A DNA stretch of 64,000 nt from Terriglobales bacterium (GCA_027485675.1 JAIXQP010000033.1:62001-126000); one strand, 5' to 3'; positions 25,120-34,915 are shown, counted from the stretch's first letter. Numbers and translations: made by a program. The notes: generated by a model from the sequence alone, not told the origin.

Positions 25120-26505
25120 ATGCGCCTGCTCTCTTACTCACCGTTGCTCGTTGCCTCGTGCGTCTGTTGTGCCGCGGAGTTCTACGTAACCCCCTTCGGG
25201 TCGCCCTCCGGCAACGGCACGGCCACTCATCCCTGGGATCTCGCCTCCGCGCTCGCCCATCCCGCGGCCGTTGCTCCCGGCGATACGATTTGGCTCGGCG
25301 AAGGCACATACCGGGGCTCATTCACAAGTCGCCTGGCCGGAACCGCCGCCCTGCCCATCGTCGTGCGCGCCGAACCTGCAACCCGGGTGGTCATCGATGC
25401 CGACCGGGACACGCAATTGCCCGCCGTGCTCACCGTACGTGGGGCACACACCTGGTTTTGGGGTATCGAAGTGATGAATTCGAATCCCGCGCGGATCTAT
25501 CCCTCCGTCGCGGGCGGCCGTCCCACTGGGGTTGACATCTTTGGAAGTGGCGTCCGCCTCATCAATTGCATCCTGCATGACAATGGAAGCGGCATCGGCT
25601 TCTGGGCCAACTCGCAGGACTCGCAGGTGTACGGCACCATCGTCTACAACAACGGATGGGAAGGGCCAGAACGGGGACACGGCCATGGCGTCTATGCCCA
25701 AAACGAGAAGGGCCTGAAGCGGATCACGGACTCCGTCTTCTTCAACTCCTTCAGCCACGGGATTCATATCTATGGCTCGGAGGAAGCCTCGCTCAATCAC
25801 TTTCGGGTCGAAGGAAACATCTCCTTCGATAACGGCGCGCTATCCCGCACCGGGATCACCCGCAATATCCTGCTCGGCGGCGGCACCGTCGCGTTGGACA
25901 ATCTCCTTGCGGATAACTACACCTACTTTTCTCCTTCTTCCTTGGTTGGTCAGAACAACATTGGCTATCGCGCTGGATGTAATGGCATCACCGTCAGGCG
26001 GAACTACTTCGCCAACGGAGGATTGGTCGCCATTGAATGCCGCAACGCCGTCATTGAGGATAACTTCTTCCACCCCTACATCTTTGGCTTTCCCATCGAA
26101 CAGCTTCCCTCTAACACCTACAGCCGCTCCCGACCTACCGGTACCCGGATCTTTCTCCGCCCGAACGAGTATGAGCCCGGCCGCGCCCACGTTGCAGTTT
26201 TCAACTGGGATCGTCACAATGCCATTCTGGCCGACCTCTCCTCCGTGCTTCGTCCTGGCCAATCGTTCCAGATTCGCGACTTGCAGAATCCGCTTGGGCC
26301 GCCGGTGTTGGCTGGGGTCTATTCCGGGCAGCCGCTCAGCATCCCTCTGCATCTCACCGTAGTCGCTACCCCGGTGGGCGAGCCCGGTGTGGCGTCCCGG
26401 CACACGCCGTCTGAGTTCGGCGCCTTCCTTGTGCTCCCTTACGCCGCGTCCACTCGGGTCCGCGGCGATGACGGCGGCTCCGGCCGCCTGCCCATGAAAC
26501 CGTAA
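25120..26505 (+). CDS. Secreted right-handed parallel beta-helix protein (short paralogue)
   Basis: A 461-residue protein with an N-terminal signal peptide (cleavage near residue 18). The body begins FYVTPFGSPSGNGT and contains PGDTIWLGEGTY, NCILHDNGSG, RGHGHGVYAQN and SHGIHIYGSEE, a set of right-handed beta-helix (pectate-lyase-like) coils. Two long paralogues lie at 28884-31745 and 32027-34891; this one lacks their Ig and malectin domains. It sits in the polysaccharide operon, so it may bind or process the exported glycan. No catalytic residues can be named with certainty. Confidence 0.8.
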   Translation: MRLLSYSPLLVASCVCCAAEFYVTPFGSPSGNGTATHPWDLASALAHPAAVAPGDTIWLGEGTYRGSFTSRLAGTAALPIVVRAEPATRVVIDADRDTQLPAVLTVRGAHTWFWGIEVMNSNPARIYPSVAGGRPTGVDIFGSGVRLINCILHDNGSGIGFWANSQDSQVYGTIVYNNGWEGPERGHGHGVYAQNEKGLKRITDSVFFNSFSHGIHIYGSEEASLNHFRVEGNISFDNGALSRTGITRNILLGGGTVALDNLLADNYTYFSPSSLVGQNNIGYRAGCNGITVRRNYFANGGLVAIECRNAVIEDNFFHPYIFGFPIEQLPSNTYSRSRPTGTRIFLRPNEYEPGRAHVAVFNWDRHNAILADLSSVLRPGQSFQIRDLQNPLGPPVLAGVYSGQPLSIPLHLTVVATPVGEPGVASRHTPSEFGAFLVLPYAASTRVRGDDGGSGRLPMKP

Positions 26506-26537
26506 CGCCGCAAACGGCAAAGGAACCCAGCACCGCC

Positions 26538-28859
26538 ATGACCCTTCTCGCCTCCCTCATCCTGATCTCTCTTAGTGGATCGCTTCTAGCGTTCTTCCTG
26601 TTTCGAAGCTATTGCGCCAGCGCGCAGCTACCCTCCAACCGTATCCGCCGCTGGCTACTTGGCGAGTTTACGCCCCGGCAACTGGGTGGTTTCTCCTACC
26701 GCGCCCTGATCCTGGTCAGCTTATTTGGCTTGTTCTTGGAGTTACTCATGATTCGCTGGGTCTCCTCGGAGATTCGGATCTTCGCCTACTTCAAAAATTT
26801 CGTCCTCATCGCCTGTTTTCTCGGATTCGGTCTCGGGTCTCATCTGTCCAATCGGCCCATCCGCTTCGGCCTTCTTTTGCTGCCCCTCTGCTGGCTCGCC
26901 CTGCTCATCAAGTTGCCGATTCCGGCCCTCCGGCAATTGGTAAGCGAGCTTCCGGACTATCTGGGCGCCTTCTCAAGCGTGCACATTTGGAGCGTTCCCT
27001 CCATGTCATTCACGCCCCAGTCAATCAAGGCCTTAGCCGGCGCGATGGCCGTGGTCATCCCCATCTTTGCGTTGATCTCTCTGCTGTTCGTTCCGATCGG
27101 ACAACTCGTCGCTTGGTACCTCGAACATGCCCGGCGCGGCATCACGGCATATACAGTAAACGTCGGCGCCAGCTTGGCCGGGATTCTGCTCTATACGCTG
27201 CTCTGCTTCTACTATCAGCCACCGGCGGTCTGGTTCCTCATCGGTGGCCTGACGCTGGTGCTACTGCTGCTGCCCTTACGCCGTTTAGCGGCGGCGGCTG
27301 CCTTGGTCTTCCTCTTGTGTGCCGCTTTGGCCCAGATCACGCCCGCCGGCCGGGAGGTCCTGTGGTCGCCCTACCAGAAACTGTCGATCTCCGAGTGGCG
27401 CGATACGGATGGCACCGTGATCGGACACAACGTCAATACGAATGACAGTTGGTATCAGGTGATTATTGACCTGTCCGACTCGTTCGTCGCCGCGCATCCG
27501 CACCTGCTCCGCGGTGTCCCCATCGAATGGAATGCCTACAACCTTCCTTACCATTTCGTGAGCCGTCCGCCTTCGGTCCTCGTGCTCGGCGCCGGCACCG
27601 GTAACGACGTGGCCGCTGCCGTGCGCAATGGCGCCGGCCGCGTGGTGGCGGTGGAAATCGACCCCCTGATCTTGCAAGAAGGGAAACGGCTTCACCCCGA
27701 ACGGCCCTACGACTCGCCGAAGGTTCATGCCGTACTGGACGACGCCCGCGCCTATGTGCAAAACAGCCCCGAGAGATTCGACCTCATTTTGTTCTCTCTC
27801 CTGGACTCTCACACTACCTCGTCCCACTTTTCGAACATCCGCATCGACAACTACGTGTATACCGTCGAGGCCTTGGCCGCGGCCAAGAAGCTGCTCAAGC
27901 CGGACGGGCTGCTGGTAATGAAGTTTTGGGTGGATCGTCCTTGGATCGCCGGCCGTCTGCAGGCCTCGCTGACCCAGGTCTTCGGACAACCTCCTCTGCA
28001 ACTGGAGGCCGAGCCGTCCTACACCACCGAAGGCAGTTTCTTTATCTCCGGATCGGAGGTGACTCTTCGTCGTGCACTGAGCGATCCCCGCTTGCGGGAC
28101 TACCTGGCTGCCCACAACAAAATGCACATCTCCGCGGCGCCTGTCACGACGGACGACTGGCCGTTCTTCTACCAGGAACGCCCCGGCCTTCCGGTGAGCG
28201 TCGCCCTCATTTCCATCATCATTGCTCTGGTCTGTGCCTTTGCCTTCCGCGCTACCGGCCAATCGGGTCTGTTCGGGGCGAGCACTTTGGGGCGCCGCAC
28301 CCATTGGCACTTCTTCTGTCTGGGAGCGGCCTTCCTTTTGCTGGAAGCGCAGATCGTCAGCAAGATGGCGTTGCTGTTTGGCACCACTTGGATCGTGAAC
28401 TCGGTGGTCATCTCCGCCCTGCTGCTACTCATCATGTTGGGAAACACTTTGGTGGGGCGCTACCCGAACCTCCCCGCTATGGTTCCTTACGCAGGGATCT
28501 GGATGAGCATTCTGGTCGCCTACTTCACGCCCGTAGCCGCGCTGCTGTTGGAGTCGTTTTGGCTTCGTGCGGCGGTAGGTGGATTTGTCCTGTGCTTGCC
28601 GGTCCTGTTTGCCAGCATGATCTTTATCCGCAGCTTCTCTGCCGCTGGTTTCTCCGGTTCGGCCTTGGGGTCGAATTTGATGGGGGCCTTGATCGGGGGC
28701 CTCGCAGAATCGATATCCATGGCTACTGGGCTTCGGTCTCTGACCCTGCTGGCGGGAGCGCTCTACCTCACGGCGTTCCTCTGTCGCATGCGCCAAGAGA
28801 ACTCTGTCGCGGGCGCTCTCTCCCCGACAGTAGAGGAAAGGGAGCCTCACGTCGTGTAA
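26538..28859 (+). CDS. Membrane protein with a spermidine-synthase-like domain
   Basis: A 773-residue protein: about seven membrane segments (to about residue 270), a soluble Rossmann domain (about 280-530), then about seven more membrane segments. The nucleotide motif VLGAGTGND (349-357) and VVAVEIDP match the spermidine/spermine synthase fold. However, the GGGDG loop and the later D-x-D-P-x-G-P pattern of true aminopropyltransferases are absent (here LLDSHTTSSHFSN). Polyamine synthesis is therefore doubtful, and a membrane-tethered SAM-type transfer acting on glycan intermediates is another option. It is the last gene of the operon. Confidence 0.7.
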   Translation: MTLLASLILISLSGSLLAFFLFRSYCASAQLPSNRIRRWLLGEFTPRQLGGFSYRALILVSLFGLFLELLMIRWVSSEIRIFAYFKNFVLIACFLGFGLGSHLSNRPIRFGLLLLPLCWLALLIKLPIPALRQLVSELPDYLGAFSSVHIWSVPSMSFTPQSIKALAGAMAVVIPIFALISLLFVPIGQLVAWYLEHARRGITAYTVNVGASLAGILLYTLLCFYYQPPAVWFLIGGLTLVLLLLPLRRLAAAAALVFLLCAALAQITPAGREVLWSPYQKLSISEWRDTDGTVIGHNVNTNDSWYQVIIDLSDSFVAAHPHLLRGVPIEWNAYNLPYHFVSRPPSVLVLGAGTGNDVAAAVRNGAGRVVAVEIDPLILQEGKRLHPERPYDSPKVHAVLDDARAYVQNSPERFDLILFSLLDSHTTSSHFSNIRIDNYVYTVEALAAAKKLLKPDGLLVMKFWVDRPWIAGRLQASLTQVFGQPPLQLEAEPSYTTEGSFFISGSEVTLRRALSDPRLRDYLAAHNKMHISAAPVTTDDWPFFYQERPGLPVSVALISIIIALVCAFAFRATGQSGLFGASTLGRRTHWHFFCLGAAFLLLEAQIVSKMALLFGTTWIVNSVVISALLLLIMLGNTLVGRYPNLPAMVPYAGIWMSILVAYFTPVAALLLESFWLRAAVGGFVLCLPVLFASMIFIRSFSAAGFSGSALGSNLMGALIGGLAESISMATGLRSLTLLAGALYLTAFLCRMRQENSVAGALSPTVEEREPHVV

Positions 28860-28879
28860 GTGCTCCCTTTCCATTTTTT
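28835..28879 (+). terminator. Rho-independent terminator
   Basis: An 11-bp perfect inverted repeat has arms GGAAAGGGAGC (28835-28845) and GCTCCCTTTCC (28862-28872), a 16-base loop and then a run of six T (28874-28879). The left arm and the stop codon of the preceding gene lie within it. It closes the long plus-strand operon and separates it from the convergent gene ending at 28884. Confidence 0.85.
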
Positions 28880-28883
28880 GAGG

Positions 28884-31745
28884 TTAAAAGACTTCGATGC
28901 CGTTCACCAACGGGTTCTCGACTTGCTTCACGAATTCGATCACCAGTTGGCCATTCGGCGCCGGTACATCGAACTGATAGTCCACCGGACGCCATCCGCC
29001 CCCGGCCTCTTTCGCGATATCAAAGCGGCTGAGTACGGTGACGCCATTAATCCGAACGTCGAAGAGGCGTTGCCCGGCGATCGCGTAATAGGTCTCGGCG
29101 AACCGCAGTTTCACCTTGCGCATTCCGGCCGGTACGTTCAAGCGGTAGCTGAAGACGCCGAAGCGACAGGTCTGGTAAAGCGCCTGCTCTGGCGTTCCGG
29201 CGATTGCTTGCCGCGTTTCGAAGGCCGCTCCTCCCGTTGCCCCGGTATCCGCCTGCCACGTATTTCCCTCCTGGTCCCGAAACGCCGCCGATCCTGCGTT
29301 GATGCGCAGCGCAAAGGTAGGTTGGACAACAGGAGACGCTTCTAAGGTTAACGAGGCGGTGGAGAACTTGGTTGGGTCGGCCACGCTCACCGCCTTGGCC
29401 ACGACGGTCTGCAATTGAGCGACGCTGGCCGGTGCGGTGTATTCGCCAGTAGCGGAGATCGTGCCGACCGGCGGAGTAAGCGTCCACGTTACCGCCGTCG
29501 TGCCGGCGTTGGTAACCGTCGCCGTCAATCGGATCGTCTGGCCCGGTTGGACCGTGGCGATGGACGGGGAAACAGCAATCGTCGTTGCTGGCGGTGTTAT
29601 CGGGCCAGTTTCCGCGGGTACAATCTCAATGGCGTTCACCTGGGGATACTCTCGCTGAGTGACCAGGTCCAGTTGGATCTGTCCGTTCGTGACGGTTGCC
29701 GGGAATTCACGCTCGATATACTGCCGAAATCCACCCGCCGCTTGGAAGATGTCAAAGTTGCGAAGCACCGCTTGTCCCTGCAGATCCACTCCGAACACCC
29801 GCTGCTGCGCGGTGGTGAAGTAGAGTTCGGCGAACTTCAGTCGTACCGTGTAGCTTCCGTTGGCCATGGGAATCCGATAGCCGAGGCCGCCGTAGCGCAG
29901 GGTGCGTAGCGCCGCTGCGGCCTTCGGCGCCGCCACCTGCGCGTCGATCTGGTAAACGCTCCCGCCCGTAAAGTTGCGGTCGGCCTCCCAGCGGTCGCCG
30001 TTCGTATCCGTGAACGCCTCGCCGCCAGCGTTGATTCTGACGGTCGTCGGGAGCGGAACATTGACAGGCGCTGGGTTCACCGTCACCACGAGATCATCAA
30101 ATCCCGCGCTCGCCCCGTCGTTGGCCGTGAGCCGGAGAGTGTACTGCCCGGCAAGGCTAAATGCTGCCGTGGTTGCGGCCGCATTCGGAGCTGAAAAGGT
30201 TACCGTGCCAGGACCGGCAACCTTCGTCCATGTCCTCGACAACGTGCCGTTGGGTAGACCATCGTCAGTGACTGTGGCGTTCAGGTTGGCCTGCGAAGGC
30301 AGGGTGAGTGCCTGGTCTCGCCCGGCATCTACCGACGGCGGAAGATTCGGGGTCGGCGTCGGGCCCGGCGGAATGTCGGTGACGACGCCAGCCCGCTGGA
30401 TGACGAAGGCGCCGAATTCACCCGACGTATGAATCTGTGCCACCTGGAGCGCACCAATCGCCGGGGCGAAGCGGGTACTGGTCATCGGGATGGACACCGA
30501 GCCATTGTAAGTTCCGGTCGCGATGGGCGCGTCGAGATAATTTTCCGCGTCGCGTATCTCATACCGGTCACCAGGATTGAGGACGTTATTCAGCGCAACG
30601 GTCACCGAGGGTAGCCCGTCCCAATTGAAAACAGCGACATGAGCCCGGCCTGCCTCGTACTGGTTGGGATAGACCAGGATACGGGAGCCCGTCGGGCGGC
30701 TCTGCGTGAAGGTATTCGACGGGAAGTGATCCCCCGCGAAGTTATAGGAAAAGTGGAATAGGTTCCCCTGTATCTGTGCGCCGGACGTACAGCTAACTAG
30801 AAGATTGGCGCTGTTCGCAAAGTAGTTGCCGTCCAGAATCAGATTGTTGCATCCTGCCCGATAACCGAAATTGTTTTGCCCAACCCGGCTGTCCGGGCTG
30901 AAGTAAGTTGCATTCTGCCTTACTACCCCATTCTGGGCGACTTTGTCGCCGCCAAGCAGGATATTGCGCGTGATGCCCGTGGCCGAAATCCGTCCGTTGT
31001 TGAACCCGATGTTGCCGTCGAGAACAAAGTTGTCCAGGTAGGCCGTGCCGGAACCATAGATGTGAATGCCATGGCTGAAGGCGTTGAAGTAGATGTTGTG
31101 AGCAATGCGCTTCGTGCCATAACGATTCTGCCCGTAGATGTTGTGCCCGTGTCCCCGGTCCGGAGCGTCCCAGCCGTTGTTGAAGATCAGGTTGCCATAT
31201 ATCTCAGAATCGTCGGCCCCGGCCCATGACCCCATGCCGTTGCCATGGTCGTGGATGATACAGTTGATCACTTTGAGCCTCATGCCCTCGACGTTCACTC
31301 CCGTGGGGCGGGCGTTGTAGGGGTTCGATCCGCTCGTCTCGAATACCCGCTTCGGATGGGAATTGCGGATCTCCAGATCACGAAACCAGGCGTCCTGGCC
31401 GTTTAATTGGAGTGTTGCGGGCAATAGGACATCGGAGTTGCTATCGAGAATGGCGCGCTCGCCAGGAAACGAGCGGACCTGAATCGGGGCTGTCGGCGAA
31501 CCCTTCAGGCGGCTTTGATACTTTCCCGCATAGACTCCTCCCTTAAGCCAGATCGTGTCTCCCGGCTTGACGGCCGACGGATGGTTTAGCGCCGTCTGCA
31601 AGTCCCAGGGCCAGGCCTGCGATCCGACGCCTCCAGGGGTGCCTGTCGGAGCGACATAGAAGTCGGCGGCGCCGAGCGCCAGCGCGCCCCAGATGGCAAG
31701 CGCAGCCAGTTTCTGGGCAGGGCGAAGTATAAATCTCTTTTCCAC
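28884..31745 (-). CDS. Secreted beta-helix protein with Ig-like and two malectin-like domains
   Basis: A 953-residue protein. The GTG at 31743-31745 is chosen because AAGGAG lies 7 bases upstream and a signal peptide (cleavage near ALGAA) follows; the ATG at 31802 has no such support. Order: beta-helix (about 25-450), a PKD/Ig-like module (about 460-555), a first malectin-like domain starting VRINAGGEAF (about 560-700), a bacterial Ig-like module (about 705-790) and a second malectin-like domain (about 800-953). Malectin domains bind carbohydrate. It is likely secreted or surface-bound with a glycan target. The substrate is unknown. Confidence 0.82.
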   Translation of the reverse strand: MEKRFILRPAQKLAALAIWGALALGAADFYVAPTGTPGGVGSQAWPWDLQTALNHPSAVKPGDTIWLKGGVYAGKYQSRLKGSPTAPIQVRSFPGERAILDSNSDVLLPATLQLNGQDAWFRDLEIRNSHPKRVFETSGSNPYNARPTGVNVEGMRLKVINCIIHDHGNGMGSWAGADDSEIYGNLIFNNGWDAPDRGHGHNIYGQNRYGTKRIAHNIYFNAFSHGIHIYGSGTAYLDNFVLDGNIGFNNGRISATGITRNILLGGDKVAQNGVVRQNATYFSPDSRVGQNNFGYRAGCNNLILDGNYFANSANLLVSCTSGAQIQGNLFHFSYNFAGDHFPSNTFTQSRPTGSRILVYPNQYEAGRAHVAVFNWDGLPSVTVALNNVLNPGDRYEIRDAENYLDAPIATGTYNGSVSIPMTSTRFAPAIGALQVAQIHTSGEFGAFVIQRAGVVTDIPPGPTPTPNLPPSVDAGRDQALTLPSQANLNATVTDDGLPNGTLSRTWTKVAGPGTVTFSAPNAAATTAAFSLAGQYTLRLTANDGASAGFDDLVVTVNPAPVNVPLPTTVRINAGGEAFTDTNGDRWEADRNFTGGSVYQIDAQVAAPKAAAALRTLRYGGLGYRIPMANGSYTVRLKFAELYFTTAQQRVFGVDLQGQAVLRNFDIFQAAGGFRQYIEREFPATVTNGQIQLDLVTQREYPQVNAIEIVPAETGPITPPATTIAVSPSIATVQPGQTIRLTATVTNAGTTAVTWTLTPPVGTISATGEYTAPASVAQLQTVVAKAVSVADPTKFSTASLTLEASPVVQPTFALRINAGSAAFRDQEGNTWQADTGATGGAAFETRQAIAGTPEQALYQTCRFGVFSYRLNVPAGMRKVKLRFAETYYAIAGQRLFDVRINGVTVLSRFDIAKEAGGGWRPVDYQFDVPAPNGQLVIEFVKQVENPLVNGIEVF

Positions 31746-31792
31746 GTAGATTCTCCTTGGTGGTAAATGGTTAAGAAGGCAGCCAAGTAAGA

Positions 31793-31813
31793 TCGAATAC
31801 AAGCGTAGTCGAT
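31793..31813 (-). repeat. Shared upstream element of the two long beta-helix genes (copy 1)
   Basis: On the minus strand the block reads ATCGACTACGCTTGTATTCGA, 48-68 bases upstream of the GTG start of the gene ending at 28884. A near copy precedes the paralogue (34916-34934). It may be a shared control site or a trace of duplication. Confidence 0.35.
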
Positions 31814-31982
31814 ATACTCAACGAGTACGGCAACTGAATGGGAAAGGCTGATAATGGTAGTGAATCCCGGAGTCCTGGCTCAGGCAATTGGGAGATGACA
31901 TTAAGGAGGCGTGCAGCGCGCCTTAGGGTAGGAAAGTGAGTACGAAGTGATTACGGTGAAGTTAGTGAAGCATGGTAGCGCG

Positions 31983-32002
31983 CCCCCGGCCTTTGCCGGG
32001 GG
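31983..32002 (-). terminator. Possible terminator hairpin in the gap 31746-32026
   Basis: A perfect 8-bp stem, CCCCCGGC and GCCGGGGG with a CTTT loop, lies 24 bases beyond the stop of the gene ending at 32027. There is no T-run on the minus side, so a rho-independent role is only possible. The rest of the 281-base gap holds the upstream region of the gene starting at 31745 and no gene that I can see. Confidence 0.4.
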
Positions 32003-32026
32003 AGTCTAGGTTGGGCTGCGGCGGTA

Positions 32027-34891
32027 CTACCTGATTTCGATCGCGGCGAGGCTGGGGTTCTCCACGATCGGAATGAACTCGATAAGAATGGAACCGTTGT
32101 CAACAGAGACCGGGAACTCTCGGTCGACCGCCGACAAAGCGCCGCCGGCGGCGACGATATCGAATCCCGCCAGGACCCGGGTGCCATTGATGCGGACATC
32201 AAAGACCCGCCGGCCTGTTTGGTTGTAGTAGATTTCGGCGAACCGTAGGCGCACCGTCCGGCCGCCATTAGTGACAGGCAATAGGTAACGGAAAGTCCCA
32301 TAGCGGACTGTCTTATACAAGGTGGGGTCGGCTGTGTTACTAATCGAGTTGGTTGTCGAATAGAGCGCGCCGCCCGATACGTTGCCATCGGCCATCCAAA
32401 CGTTACCGGTGGCATCGGTATAGCCCGGTCCGCCGGTGTTCAGGCGGATGGGAGTGAATGAGGGGGATGGCGGCGGCGGGGGTTGAATCGTAACCTGTGC
32501 GGTGGCGCTCTCGGTTGGATCGGCCACACTGGTTGCGGTTACCGTTACGACGGTCGCGGTGGTGACGACCGGCGCTTGAAACAATCCGCTCGGGCTCATG
32601 CTGCCGATCGGGGCGGAGAGTGTCCAGGTGACGGCGAGGTTGGTCGCGTTGGTGACAGTGGCGGCGAACTGTTGTGTGCCCCCGGAGGCTACCGTGGCCG
32701 TGGCCGGGGTGACGTTCACCGAAACGGCAGGTAGGGGCGGCGGCGCCGTGGTCAACGGTTGGATCTCAATGGCGTTGACGAGGGCATAGTCAATTAACGA
32801 AACGAAGCCAATGGCGATTTCCCCGCTCGTGACCGCGATATCGAATTGCCGGTCTATCGGAGAGAAACCACCGCCTGCGGCGTAGAGATCAAAGGAGCTC
32901 AGTTTGGGTTGGCCGTTGATGTCGACCGAGAAGACCCTAGATCCGGCTCGCTGGTGGTAAATCTCGGCGAAGCGCAGGATCACCCGGTACGCGCCATTGG
33001 CCAACGGTTGCCGGTAGGTGAAGTTTCCGTACCGGACGGTTTGGTAGGGGTCCATTCCCGCCGGCCCGCTGATGGAGCGAGTGACGGTGAAGGTCGCCCC
33101 TCCCGAAAATCCCCTGTCCGCTTCCCAAACTTGCCCGGAGGAGTCTGTCAGAATGCCGCCTCCCGCGTTGATCCGGATGACGCCCGGCGTCGAAGGAGGG
33201 GGTGGGGGAGCCGGCGCCGCATTCACCGTCACCTGCGTTGTCGCCGAACGGGAAAGCTGACCATCGGAGGCCATCAGTCGGAGTTGGTAGGTTCCGGGGC
33301 TCGAGAAAGAGACTCCAGTGGTAGGCCCGCTCGGGTTGGTGAACGTGACCGGACCCGGGCCACTGCTGAGGGACCAGGAGTAGCTGAGCGCCGCCGTCGG
33401 CTGACCATCGTCAATCGCCGACCCGGTGACGGTAGCCGTCGCGGGAAGCGTGATGGTCTGCGCCGGTCCGGTCGTCACCGTGGGGGGCTGATTCGGAGGC
33501 GGTAAGGCAACGGATCCCGAAGCCGGCAGCACAAGGAAGCTGCCAAATCGAACGGGAGTATGAACCAACGCCACTTCGGCGACGCCCGTCAGCGGGGTGA
33601 CCGCCGTCCCGGTCATCGGGATGGTGACGGTTCCGCCCTGGTAGACGCCAGTCACGACCGGCGGCCCATAGAAGTTCTGCGCATCCCGAATCTCGTAGGC
33701 CGTCCCAACCGGGAGGATAGAGGCCAGGCTCACATTGACGCTGCTGAGGTTGTCCCAGTTGTATACCGTGACATTGCCCCGGCCCGGCTCGTACCGGTTG
33801 GGCCGCAGCAGGACTTGCAAGCCTCTCGGTTGGACGGTGGTATAGGTGTTGTTCGGAAACTGGGCGGCCGACATGCCGTCCAAAGTGCCATAGAAAAGAT
33901 TCCCGGTGAACGTCACTGCCGTACAGCTGAGTTTCATGGCCAGCGGTGCGACGAAGAAGTTTCTTTCGGCCAGCAGGTTGGTGCATCCGGCGCCGTACCC
34001 GATCTCGTTCCGGCCCGCATTGCCGGAGAAAAAGCTGGCATTGTCACGCAGCGTCAGGTTGTTCGAAACCCTGCCGCCGCCGATGATGAACTGGGTCTTG
34101 GCCCCGGCCGAAGGCGAAAGCACGCCATTGTCAAACCCGGTGTTGCCTTCGATCACGTAGTTGTCGAGGTATGCATTCTCGGAGCCGTAGATATGGATCC
34201 CGTGGCTGAAGGACTTGAAGTAGATGTTGTCGGTGATCCGCTTCACGCCCAACCGATTCTGAGAGTAGATGCTGTGGCCGTGGCCCCGATCTCCGCCCTC
34301 CCAGCCGTTGTAGTAGATCAGGGTGCCATAGATCTCCGAATCGTCCGCCCCGTTCCAGAGGCCGAATCCGCTTCCGTTGTCATGGACCACCATGTTAATG
34401 ATCTTGATGTTGGGCCCGTACACATCGATCCCGGTGGGCCGGCTGTCGCCGAGGCGCCGGACCGGATTGCTATTGGTGATTTCAAAACCCCAGAACCAGG
34501 TCCAAGCTCCTGAGACGGTCAGCACGGCCGGGGTCGATGTATTCGTGTTGGCGTCGATCGTCGCCCGCTCGCCGGGATACTGCCTGACGATGATGGGCTG
34601 GTTGACTGCCCCGCGAAGCACGCTGTTGTACTTGCCGGGATAGGTTCCCCCACGGACCCAGATCGTGTCGCCCGGCCGGATGACTGCCGGGTGGTTCAAG
34701 GCGGTCTGCAAGTTCCAGGGGTTTTGGATTTGGCCGGTGCCGGAGGGAGATCCGTTCGGCGCTACGTAGTACTCCGCGGCGGAAGCGGAGTATAAACAGC
34801 CCAGAAGGGCGAAAGCGAATCGGATGACAGGATGTCGGACGGTAGAAGCGAAAGGAGTGAAAAGGAGGGGATCCGGTCGGAATCGGTTCAT
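32027..34891 (-). CDS. Secreted beta-helix protein with Ig-like and two malectin-like domains (paralogue)
   Basis: A 954-residue protein with the same plan as the gene at 28884: signal peptide (cleavage near residue 38), beta-helix with PGDTIWVRGGTY, NMVVHDNGSG, RGHGHSIYSQN and SHGIHIYGSEN (about 40-470), a PKD/Ig-like module (about 480-570), malectin-like domain 1 (IRINAGGGIL, about 580-715), an Ig-like module (about 720-810) and malectin-like domain 2 (about 820-954). The start ATG has an AGG-containing site upstream. The two genes are tandem copies with clear sequence divergence. A carbohydrate-directed role outside the cytoplasm is likely. Confidence 0.82.
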   Translation of the reverse strand: MNRFRPDPLLFTPFASTVRHPVIRFAFALLGCLYSASAAEYYVAPNGSPSGTGQIQNPWNLQTALNHPAVIRPGDTIWVRGGTYPGKYNSVLRGAVNQPIIVRQYPGERATIDANTNTSTPAVLTVSGAWTWFWGFEITNSNPVRRLGDSRPTGIDVYGPNIKIINMVVHDNGSGFGLWNGADDSEIYGTLIYYNGWEGGDRGHGHSIYSQNRLGVKRITDNIYFKSFSHGIHIYGSENAYLDNYVIEGNTGFDNGVLSPSAGAKTQFIIGGGRVSNNLTLRDNASFFSGNAGRNEIGYGAGCTNLLAERNFFVAPLAMKLSCTAVTFTGNLFYGTLDGMSAAQFPNNTYTTVQPRGLQVLLRPNRYEPGRGNVTVYNWDNLSSVNVSLASILPVGTAYEIRDAQNFYGPPVVTGVYQGGTVTIPMTGTAVTPLTGVAEVALVHTPVRFGSFLVLPASGSVALPPPNQPPTVTTGPAQTITLPATATVTGSAIDDGQPTAALSYSWSLSSGPGPVTFTNPSGPTTGVSFSSPGTYQLRLMASDGQLSRSATTQVTVNAAPAPPPPPSTPGVIRINAGGGILTDSSGQVWEADRGFSGGATFTVTRSISGPAGMDPYQTVRYGNFTYRQPLANGAYRVILRFAEIYHQRAGSRVFSVDINGQPKLSSFDLYAAGGGFSPIDRQFDIAVTSGEIAIGFVSLIDYALVNAIEIQPLTTAPPPLPAVSVNVTPATATVASGGTQQFAATVTNATNLAVTWTLSAPIGSMSPSGLFQAPVVTTATVVTVTATSVADPTESATAQVTIQPPPPPSPSFTPIRLNTGGPGYTDATGNVWMADGNVSGGALYSTTNSISNTADPTLYKTVRYGTFRYLLPVTNGGRTVRLRFAEIYYNQTGRRVFDVRINGTRVLAGFDIVAAGGALSAVDREFPVSVDNGSILIEFIPIVENPSLAAIEIR

Positions 34892-34915
34892 TGATTACCT
34901 GTTGGTTGAATTTTG

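Noticed and set aside
26538-28859. A genuine spermidine synthase
   Set aside because: The GGGDG loop and the DPxGP-like motif are missing, and the protein is embedded in the membrane.
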